A DNA stretch of 21,021 bases, taken from contig JAEYRF010000253.1 in the NCBI GenBank assembly GCA_023409615.1, forward strand, positions 1 through 21,021. The letters are read 5' to 3'. A program made the position numbers and the translations under genes. The notes under the pieces are model-generated. The model had not been told where the DNA came from and ran no database searches. It worked only from the letters and a program-made list of their open reading frames with translations. This document shows positions 6,315 through 12,599 of the stretch, piece after piece. The first letter of the stretch is position 1. Every line of letters begins with the position of its first letter. This DNA comes from Bacillota bacterium. GTDB lineage: Bacteria > Bacillota > Clostridia > Acetivibrionales > DTU013.

Positions 6315-8240
6315 ATGAATGAATTTACTAAAAATGTGAAGGATATTTGGAACCTGATTCTATCCTGGTTCCATGATGTAGCTGACAAAATCGGGTTTGA
6401 TCAGTCGGATTTCGAAAGTATACCGACATATTATACCCTTGTGGTTCGATGGATCTTTCCGATATTGGCAGTTGTTATATTTTTGCGTTGCATTTTACCC
6501 CTTTTAAAAACGAAGAAGACAAAAGATGTATGGGGATATCTTGATTTATCTGACGGAACGAGGATGCCCGTAAAACACTGGGAAAATTCCATCGGAAGAA
6601 GCAAGCTGTCCGATATCGTAATCGACTTTGCTTTTGCTTCAAGAAGCCATGCTGTATTATCATTTTTAAATGGCGAATGGAAGATTTCCGATCTGTCTTC
6701 AAAAGGCGGTGTAAAGGTAAACGGTGTGACGATCGAGAGCCCTGCTGTTATAAAGTTTGGTGATGTGATTTCTCTGGCAGGTCTTGAGATGACGCTGAAT
6801 CCGCCGGATGTAGAATCGGAAGAGTTACAGCAGCCTGTAGAATCGCAGATGCCGACGCAAGCACAGCAGCAGACTGCGACACAGCCACAACAGCAGCAAT
6901 CGACGCAGACTGCGACACAGCCGCAGGCAAATAGTAAAATAAGTTCCGGAGTAACGCTACTTTTAATCGTCATTTTTCAAATCCTTGGCGGACTACAGCT
7001 TTGGTTTTCCACCGGTGGAGGCGGAGATGCCGGGATGCTGCTGACATTTCTGCTGTTTATTCTTTTGGAGTATGTCTACTTTATCATCACGCGTCGATTC
7101 AGCAAAAAAACATTTGAACTTGAACTACTCTGCTATTTTCTGTGCGGATTGAACCTGCTTGTTGTTGCTGCGACATCACCGGATTCCCTATTTAAGCAGT
7201 TTGTAGCGATTCTTACAGGAATAATTGCTTATATAGTGCTGGGGATGCTATTAAAGGATCTTGGCCGTGCGCGTAAAGTCAAATATGTTCTTGCGGCCGG
7301 AGCAATATTGCTTCTGGTGCTGAATCTTGCAGTAGGAGAGACTCGAAATGGTGCTAAGAATTGGATCAATCTTGGATTTGTAACGTTTCAACCGCTGGAA
7401 TTCGTTAAGGTTGCCTTTGTCATAGCCGGCACGGCTACATTGGACAGGTTGCTTACAAAGCGCAATATGACAGCATTTATTGGGTTTTCAGGGGCATGCA
7501 TATGTGCGTTGGTGCTGATGCGGGATCTTGGCACTGCGGTTGTTTTCTTCGGAACATTTATTGTTATTGCATTTATGCGCTCAGGAGATGTCCGGACAAT
7601 TGCGCTGATAACATCGGGTGCTGTACTTGGGGCAATAGCTGCAGTATTCTTACTGCCATATATTGCAACGCGTTTCGCCACATGGGGACATGCATGGGAG
7701 TATGTCAACGATTCCGGTTACCAGCAGACCAGGACCATGATTTACGCAGCCAGCGGAGGCATCGCAGGTGTTGGAGGCGGGTATGGGTACCTTTCCAGAG
7801 TTGCTGCAGCTGATACCGACCTTGTATTCGGTCTGCTGTTTGAAGAGTGGGGAATGTTGATCGCTCTGGTTTCAATCGCAATCATTCTGTTTTTTGCTTT
7901 CTATGCTGTTGTTCTCACAAAAAGCTGCCGGTCATCTTTCTATGCCATTGCAGCCTGTGGCGCAGCTTCCATATTTCTGATACAGACAGGACTTAACGTA
8001 TTTGGATCAATGGATATTCTTCCATTGACCGGAGTTACGATACCTTTCGTTTCAAACGGAGGTTCTTCCATGATTGCTTCATGGGGACTTATTGCATTTA
8101 TCAGAGCCGCAGATGACAGGATTTGGACAGAGAAGCGAGTAAAGTCTGATAATGTAAGATCGGGAAGTGAAAATAAATCCGACAAATTTAAAAGAGGTCG
8201 GACGGCGCAATCAATGGAGAGAATGGGAGGCTTGAAATGA
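6315..8240 (+). CDS. FHA-domain SEDS (FtsW/RodA/SpoVE) glycan polymerase
   Basis: A 641-residue membrane protein. A first membrane segment lies at about 41-64. It is followed by a cytoplasmic FHA phosphothreonine-binding domain at about 72-163, with IGRS (93-96), SRSHA (109-113) and a conserved NG turn (136-137). A Gln/Thr-rich linker (171-207) comes next. From about 211 there are roughly ten membrane segments of the SEDS family, which polymerise lipid II into glycan strands. Signatures are NGAKNWINLGFVTFQPLEFVK (345-365) and ADTDLVFGLLFEEWG (499-513), matching the acidic TDFIF-type motif of RodA/FtsW. QPLE replaces the more common QPSE. The stop overlaps the start of the penicillin-binding-protein gene (ATGA), which suggests translational coupling and a SEDS-PBP pair. 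The FHA domain suggests control by Ser/Thr phosphorylation; no kinase is in the window. Confidence 0.92.
   Translation: MNEFTKNVKDIWNLILSWFHDVADKIGFDQSDFESIPTYYTLVVRWIFPILAVVIFLRCILPLLKTKKTKDVWGYLDLSDGTRMPVKHWENSIGRSKLSDIVIDFAFASRSHAVLSFLNGEWKISDLSSKGGVKVNGVTIESPAVIKFGDVISLAGLEMTLNPPDVESEELQQPVESQMPTQAQQQTATQPQQQQSTQTATQPQANSKISSGVTLLLIVIFQILGGLQLWFSTGGGGDAGMLLTFLLFILLEYVYFIITRRFSKKTFELELLCYFLCGLNLLVVAATSPDSLFKQFVAILTGIIAYIVLGMLLKDLGRARKVKYVLAAGAILLLVLNLAVGETRNGAKNWINLGFVTFQPLEFVKVAFVIAGTATLDRLLTKRNMTAFIGFSGACICALVLMRDLGTAVVFFGTFIVIAFMRSGDVRTIALITSGAVLGAIAAVFLLPYIATRFATWGHAWEYVNDSGYQQTRTMIYAASGGIAGVGGGYGYLSRVAAADTDLVFGLLFEEWGMLIALVSIAIILFFAFYAVVLTKSCRSSFYAIAACGAASIFLIQTGLNVFGSMDILPLTGVTIPFVSNGGSSMIASWGLIAFIRAADDRIWTEKRVKSDNVRSGSENKSDKFKRGRTAQSMERMGGLK
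6869..6922 (+). repeat. In-frame direct repeat encoding the Gln/Thr-rich linker
   Basis: An 18-base sequence, GCAGACTGCGACACAGCC, occurs at 6869-6886 and exactly again at 6905-6922, 36 bases apart and in frame. It encodes repeated Q-T-A-T-Q-P in the linker between the FHA and SEDS domains. The surroundings are CAG/CAA-rich and low in complexity, so the linker length may vary between strains. Confidence 0.8.
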
Positions 8241-9601
8241 GACTGCTGCTTAAACGTGCCGGTGTCTTGCTTGTACTTGCTCTATTGATTGTTTTCGGGC
8301 TTTTATTCTTCATGACAAAGTACTTTATGAACGCCTCGCAATGGGCCGGATATACCGCAAATAAGCATTTATTTATATCCGGGAAGCCAATTTCATCAGG
8401 CGCAATATATGACCGTTCCGGCAAAATTCTTTTCCGGATGACCGGGGACAAGTTAGAATTCAACAAGAATAAGACCGTCCGCATGGCACTCATGCATGCA
8501 ACCGGAGATATAAATGGAAATGTGGCGACCGGTGCGCGTGTGGCTTTCAAGGGAAAACTTGCCGGCTGGGATTTTCTCAACGGTGCTTACCATTTTGATA
8601 AATCTGACTTTGGAGAGGATGTTACATTGTCACTGGATGCCGATTTATGTGTCACGGCGTACAAAGCATTGAATGGACGAAAGGGAACTGTAGGAGTATA
8701 TAACTATAGAAATGGTGAGATCTTATGCATGCTAAGCAATCCGTCGTTTGATCCGCAATATCCGCCTGATGTGGAAAGCGATACAGAGAAATATAAGGGA
8801 GTTTTTTTGAATCGTTTACTGTCTGCGGCCTATACACCCGGTTCGGTTTTCAAGCTTGTGACAGCCGCTGCGGCAATCGAAAACATTGAAGATATTGAAC
8901 ATAAGGTCTATCAATGCGATGGTAAATTGAATGTAAATGGCAATCTTGTGACCTGCCTGTCAGCTCATGGCAAAGTGAATCTGGAAGAAGCACTTGCGCA
9001 ATCGTGTAACGTCGCTTTTGCGGAAATCACTTTGGAGTTGGGCGCGGATACATTACAAAAATACGCAGACCTCGCAGGATTGAATACGTGCTTGGAATTT
9101 GACGGTATCAGGACAGTTGCCGGTAATGTTAATGTCGCCGATGCTGAAGAAGCGGATCTGGCATGGGCAGGCATAGGCCAATACAGCAACATCGTAAACC
9201 CATTTAATTTCATGCTTTATATGGGATCTGTTGCAAACGACGGCGTACGTGTAACACCCCATATACTAAGCGATAGTGGTCTATTACATGGTGTAAAAAG
9301 TTTCGCCGCTGAGCACAAGAGGATCCTGCCGACAGCTGCGAGTAAAGAACTGGGGAAAATGATGAGGAACAATGTCGTAAGTAATTACGGTGAGGAAAAT
9401 TTCAAAGGCCTTGAGATGTGTGCAAAATCTGGAACTGCTGAGGTCGGTGGTTATCTTAAGCCCCATTCCTGGTTTGCCGGATATCTTGACAGGGACGATT
9501 TTCCACTTGCGTTCGTGGTCGTCATCGAAAACGGTGGTTCAGGAAGTACAGCTGCCGGAGCTGTAGCCGCAAAGGTTATGAAGGAAGCTGTGAAAGAGTG
9601 A
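8237..9601 (+). CDS. Class B-type penicillin-binding protein (PbpA/FtsI-like transpeptidase)
   Basis: A 454-residue membrane-anchored peptidoglycan transpeptidase. One hydrophobic segment (about 8-27) anchors it outside the membrane. A short N-terminal region begins with the conserved RG/GAIYDRSGKIL-type motif (55-65), and the transpeptidase domain starts near 145. Catalytic motifs are S203-V-F-K206 (SxxK), S256-C-N258 (SxN) and K397-S-G-T400 (KTG-type). It cross-links glycan made by its SEDS partner, whose gene overlaps its start by four bases. The protein is short for a class B enzyme and lacks a large pedestal and PASTA repeats, as in actinobacterial PbpA. The order FHA, RodA-like, PbpA mirrors the mycobacterial fhaB-rodA-pbpA locus. 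Its TGA overlaps a GTG that could start a 29-codon reading frame. Confidence 0.93.
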   Translation: MRLLLKRAGVLLVLALLIVFGLLFFMTKYFMNASQWAGYTANKHLFISGKPISSGAIYDRSGKILFRMTGDKLEFNKNKTVRMALMHATGDINGNVATGARVAFKGKLAGWDFLNGAYHFDKSDFGEDVTLSLDADLCVTAYKALNGRKGTVGVYNYRNGEILCMLSNPSFDPQYPPDVESDTEKYKGVFLNRLLSAAYTPGSVFKLVTAAAAIENIEDIEHKVYQCDGKLNVNGNLVTCLSAHGKVNLEEALAQSCNVAFAEITLELGADTLQKYADLAGLNTCLEFDGIRTVAGNVNVADAEEADLAWAGIGQYSNIVNPFNFMLYMGSVANDGVRVTPHILSDSGLLHGVKSFAAEHKRILPTAASKELGKMMRNNVVSNYGEENFKGLEMCAKSGTAEVGGYLKPHSWFAGYLDRDDFPLAFVVVIENGGSGSTAAGAVAAKVMKEAVKE

Positions 9602-9687
9602 ATAGGATTACAATTGCGAAGACTATCACGGTGACCATAGCGAAGACTATTACGAAAGCTGTCAGAAGGGGTGGAGTAATAGAATGA
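9598..9687 (+). CDS. Possible 29-residue cationic peptide between pbp and ansA
   Basis: A GTG at 9598 overlaps the PBP stop (GTGA), and the frame ends at a TGA (9685-9687) that overlaps the ansA ATG (ATGA). The frame has 29 codons and no wasted base at either end. Its sequence contains an octapeptide repeat, TIAKTITV/TIAKTITK, followed by a basic AVRRGG tail, encoded by an imperfect 24-bp tandem repeat (9613-9660; GCGAAGACTAT is exact in both). An upstream AAGGA (9581-9585) is 12 bases away, so translation would rely on coupling. The alternative is a non-coding spacer with a chance open frame; short frames like this are common. No known family is recognised. Confidence 0.3.
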   Translation: MNRITIAKTITVTIAKTITKAVRRGGVIE

Positions 9688-10694
9688 GAAAAAAAGTTTG
9701 CATGATTTATACCGGCGGGACTATTGGGATGGCAAGGTCGGAACATGGATATGCCCCTAAGGAGGGCTTTATCAGATCTGCGCTCTCCAGAATCAGTGAA
9801 CTGGGTTTTCCGGAGGTGCCTGAGTATGACCTGATTGAGTACACTCCGTTACTGGATTCTTCAAATATCTCGGTAAAGGAATGGGTAAAGATTGCCAGAG
9901 ATATTGAAGATAGATATAACGAATATGATGGATTTGTGATATTACATGGAACAGACACCATGGCCTACACGGCTTCGGCACTCTCATTCATGCTAGATGG
10001 CCTGACAAAGCCTGTTATTCTGACAGGCTCTCAGATTCCGCTCTGTGAAGTAAGAACAGATGCAAGGGATAATGTTATAACAGCATTAATGATTGCCGGT
10101 AATTATAATGTACCGGAGGTCTGCCTGTACTTCGGTAACAAGCTTCTGCGCGGCAACCGCTCCACAAAGGTCAGCTCTGATGAACTGATTGCCTTTGATT
10201 CACCCAACTATGGCCCTCTTGCTGATGTGGGGGTGAGGATCAGCCTTCATGAGAATTTGATAAGAGACGTCGGCAGCGGACTTCGGCTATCAACGTTCAC
10301 GTCCCATCAGATTGCTGTGCTCAAGCTGTTCCCGGGGATTCAGTTCGAAGTATTTGATAAAATCATGACAACAAACCTGAAAGGTATAGTCATTGAGGCC
10401 TTTGGCTCCGGCAATATCCCAGAAAAATACGGATCCTTTCAGAATATATTGAATAAGGCTAAATCAAACGGAACTATCATCGTGGTATGCACCCAGTGTC
10501 TGAGAGGTTCCGCCATCATTGGCGAATATGCGGCAAGCCGCGGCCTGGCAAATGCCGGAGCTGTGAGTGGTTATGACATGACAGTCGAGGCTGCTGTAAC
10601 CAAGCTCAATTATCTATTTAGTATGGGATATGATTTTGATACCGTAAAAAAGCTTATGGAAATGGATCTGCGCGGAGAATTGGCCAGACCGTGA
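9684..10694 (+). CDS. ansA: Type I L-asparaginase
   Basis: A 336-residue cytoplasmic enzyme that hydrolyses L-asparagine to aspartate and ammonia. The N-terminal YTGGTIGM motif carries catalytic T13, and ILHGTDTMAYTASAL (86-100) carries T90 and D91. K162 in NRSTKVSS completes the second catalytic set, equivalent to T14, T91, D92 and K163 of Escherichia coli AnsA. TGSQIPLCEVRTDARDN (114-130) is also conserved. There is no signal peptide, so it is the low-affinity cytoplasmic type rather than the periplasmic one. AGAAGGGG precedes the ATG. It lies at the end of the cell-wall operon on the same strand and ends 12 bp from the convergent SLH gene without a visible terminator. Its functional link to the wall genes is unclear; aspartate supply for peptide cross-bridges or for transamidation are both only guesses. 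Confidence 0.94.
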   Translation: MRKKVCMIYTGGTIGMARSEHGYAPKEGFIRSALSRISELGFPEVPEYDLIEYTPLLDSSNISVKEWVKIARDIEDRYNEYDGFVILHGTDTMAYTASALSFMLDGLTKPVILTGSQIPLCEVRTDARDNVITALMIAGNYNVPEVCLYFGNKLLRGNRSTKVSSDELIAFDSPNYGPLADVGVRISLHENLIRDVGSGLRLSTFTSHQIAVLKLFPGIQFEVFDKIMTTNLKGIVIEAFGSGNIPEKYGSFQNILNKAKSNGTIIVVCTQCLRGSAIIGEYAASRGLANAGAVSGYDMTVEAAVTKLNYLFSMGYDFDTVKKLMEMDLRGELARP

Positions 10695-10706
10695 CAGGGA
10701 TTCCGC

Positions 10707-12305
10707 TTATGTTCCTATCAGGCTGAAGTGCATATAGTCTGCGCCATTGGGCCACTTCATATCGGGACTCCAATGCCATTCGTACATGTTGAAGGCACGG
10801 ACGACATCACCGTCCGGAAGTATAGAATACGGGTTTTCACCGGGTTCCCATAAGGATCCCGCCAGAATCTTGCCTTTCCATGTAACAAAATAGTTTTCAT
10901 TGGGATTGATATCGATGGCAGTACCGTTGGAATGCTGTGAATTACCATCTCTAAAAGCATAACCCGATACATCCTTTATAGGGAATTTCTCCGCTCCATT
11001 GTAAATTTCATCGAATATTTTAATTACGTCCTCAGCTACATTCTTGTTGACTGTCAGAGTGCGGTTGGAGGTCACTTTTGAACCGGAGTCGGTAAGGTTC
11101 CAAACCTTGATGGTGATTTTCGTCATATTCTCTTCTGCCTCTGATCTGCTTGCAAACTGCTGCTTTTCTCTGTCGCCGGTGATCAGTTCATTTTTACTGA
11201 TATAGGGAACAATCGTAAATTCCTTATCGAGGCAGAAAATAGAGGTCTTTTCGTCGCTGTCGACCGCAGCTACTCTTATTGTGGCGTGGATCGGCGTTTT
11301 AGCGCTCCCGAATATAGTACTGAACAGGGAAAATTCATTCTCTATATCAGCAGTTGCATAAGACACCCGGCGATACTCAGGGATGTTTGTACGCAAATCA
11401 ATGAACGTATTTGAAGTCCTGACTGTATAGACAGGATCTCCGTCTTTCATTAGCGTTACATCATAGGCTGAAGCTGTAGGAATTGCATTCCAGCAAAGAT
11501 ATAGGTCGCCCGGGCGGTATGTCTGCGCAATATAGATCCCTGTGGGTACAGGCAGAACGCACTCGGTAACTCCTGCAGTCTTTATTTGTGAAACATCACA
11601 AAAGGTCAGTAAATTAAATGCCAGTACCGCTGCCTGCTCACGCGTAATATTTCCCTTTGGATGTGTCTTGCCTCCACCTATTCCGTTGAGTAATCCCAGA
11701 GAATAAACATCCGCCATGTGGGTCTTAGCCCATTCGGATACCTGCGTGCTGTCTGAAGAATATGTCCCCAGCAGTTCGACGGCCTGTTCCACGTTCATTG
11801 GTTCTTCGTATTCTATTGTGCCTTCCAAATCAAGCTGTAAATTTGTCATTTCAGCATTAATGCCGCCGATGTCTGAAAAGGATTGAAACAGCATGCGCAT
11901 TCTTGAAAGCACTACAGCAGCCATCTCTCTGGTAAGCGGAAGGTCCGGGTTGAATACGCCCGGAGATGTTCCGCTTAAAAGGCCGAGCATGTATGCGCTC
12001 TCCGCACTGTTGTCAGTAGTATCTTTAAATGGGTGTACAGCAGGGAGTTCCGGTATTGTTATGCCATAAAACCTGCAGGTGCTGATCATCAACTCAGCGA
12101 AGTCCATTCTGTTGATACTGTCGGTAAAAGGCCGGGTATAAAATCCCTCCGGAATAATACCTGATCTTTCGGAGATCTCAATTTTTTGCAATGCCCATGT
12201 ACTCGGCTGATAGCTGCCATTTGCAAAGACTGCTGACGGACTTATTACAAATATAAAAATGAATAGCAATAGTGTTGCGATAACGCGAAATGTTGCTGTT
12301 TTCAT
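10707..12305 (-). CDS. Secreted SLH-domain protein with M15-type peptidase domain
   Basis: A 532-residue exported protein. The signal peptide covers about 1-28, ending PSAVFA. Three SLH-like segments follow: about 35-85 (divergent), 90-140 (HPFKDTTDNSAESAYMLGLL, then FNPDLPLTREMAAVVLSR) and 190-236 (MADVYSLGLLNGIG, then NITREQAAVLAFNLL). They would bind secondary wall polymer. Residues about 252-370 resemble a fibronectin/Ig-like beta module. The C-terminal domain is a zinc D,D- or L,D-peptidase of the M15 type: S456-x-H458-x2-G-x-A-x-D465 and D523-x2-H526, giving Zn ligands H458, D465, H526 and acid D523. It probably trims peptidoglycan stem peptides at the cell surface. ATG 12305 is chosen over ATG 12332 because AAGGGG lies just upstream of it. 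Confidence 0.86.
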   Translation of the reverse strand: MKTATFRVIATLLLFIFIFVISPSAVFANGSYQPSTWALQKIEISERSGIIPEGFYTRPFTDSINRMDFAELMISTCRFYGITIPELPAVHPFKDTTDNSAESAYMLGLLSGTSPGVFNPDLPLTREMAAVVLSRMRMLFQSFSDIGGINAEMTNLQLDLEGTIEYEEPMNVEQAVELLGTYSSDSTQVSEWAKTHMADVYSLGLLNGIGGGKTHPKGNITREQAAVLAFNLLTFCDVSQIKTAGVTECVLPVPTGIYIAQTYRPGDLYLCWNAIPTASAYDVTLMKDGDPVYTVRTSNTFIDLRTNIPEYRRVSYATADIENEFSLFSTIFGSAKTPIHATIRVAAVDSDEKTSIFCLDKEFTIVPYISKNELITGDREKQQFASRSEAEENMTKITIKVWNLTDSGSKVTSNRTLTVNKNVAEDVIKIFDEIYNGAEKFPIKDVSGYAFRDGNSQHSNGTAIDINPNENYFVTWKGKILAGSLWEPGENPYSILPDGDVVRAFNMYEWHWSPDMKWPNGADYMHFSLIGT

Positions 12306-12311
12306 CATTTG

Positions 12312-12317
12312 CCCCTT
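12312..12317 (-). promoter_or_regulatory. Ribosome binding site deciding the SLH-peptidase start
   Basis: AAGGGG on the minus strand lies six bases before ATG 12305. The upstream ATG at 12332 has no Shine-Dalgarno and would add nine unneeded residues before a normal signal peptide. Confidence 0.6.
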
Positions 12318-12350
12318 TGTTATCCAACTCATATATCGAGTTTTATTGAA

Positions 12351-12379
12351 TTTATACTATATTGTTCGAAAAATGTCGA
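12351..12379 (-). promoter_or_regulatory. Candidate promoter of the SLH-peptidase gene
   Basis: On the minus strand TCGACA (12379-12374), a 17-bp spacer and TATAAA (12356-12351) predict a start near 12344 and a leader of about 40 bases. An inverted repeat TTCGA-N6-TCGAA (12365-12380) overlaps the -35 region and could be an operator. Confidence 0.5.
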
Positions 12380-12421
12380 ATAGCTTTTAGGGTACTTCTT
12401 CTTTTTTTCACATTAATGGCC

Positions 12422-12476
12422 ATTTGCGGAGCAAATCCGGCTGGAATCGAGAGGGCCTCGAAACCTCTGAGATTCC
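12422..12476. other. Two adjacent inverted repeats between the divergent SLH and nrdD promoters
   Basis: ATTTGC-GGA-GCAAAT (12422-12436) is a 6-bp inverted repeat. Directly after it, GGAATC (12443-12448) pairs with GATTCC (12471-12476), and AGAGG (12450-12454) pairs with CCTCT (12464-12468) inside it. Neither is followed by a T-run on either strand, and both lie upstream of both predicted promoters, so they are probably not transcribed leaders or terminators. They could be protein-binding sites or a small intergenic repeat. Confidence 0.45.
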
Positions 12477-12478
12477 AA

Positions 12479-12507
12479 TTGACACTATATATAGTATGTG
12501 GTAAAAT
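12479..12507 (+). promoter_or_regulatory. Sigma-A-type promoter of nrdDG
   Basis: A consensus -35 TTGACA (12479-12484), a 17-bp spacer and -10 TAAAAT (12502-12507) predict a start near 12514. The leader of about 85 bases ends with GGGGAG ahead of the ATG at 12600. The spacer is almost filled by the first NrdR box. Confidence 0.75.
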
Positions 12508-12528
12508 TTATATTACAATATGTTGTGA
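12482..12528 (+). promoter_or_regulatory. Pair of NrdR boxes in the nrdDG promoter
   Basis: Two 16-bp sites resemble the NrdR consensus acaCwATATaTwGtgt: 12482-12497 (ACACTATATATAGTAT) and 12513-12528 (TTACAATATGTTGTGA). They are exactly 31 bp apart, the three-turn spacing typical of NrdR targets. Box 1 covers the -35/-10 spacer and box 2 covers the predicted transcript start, so binding should repress. NrdR senses ATP/dATP and controls ribonucleotide reductase genes in most bacteria. The repressor gene is not in this window. Confidence 0.82.
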
Positions 12529-12599
12529 GTAAAATATTGCTGACTAAATGGTTCCGTAACAAAAGAAGATGATTTACATAAGAGGGGAGTCATATCTGG

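Noticed and set aside
6431..6973. Long minus-strand open frame (180 codons) opposite the FHA-SEDS gene
   Set aside because: Its Cys-rich composition is the antisense of the CAG/CAA-rich linker. It has no ribosome binding site and no family features.
12306..12332. ATG 12332 as start of the SLH-peptidase
   Set aside because: There is no Shine-Dalgarno before it, while AAGGGG lies correctly placed before ATG 12305, which begins a normal signal peptide.
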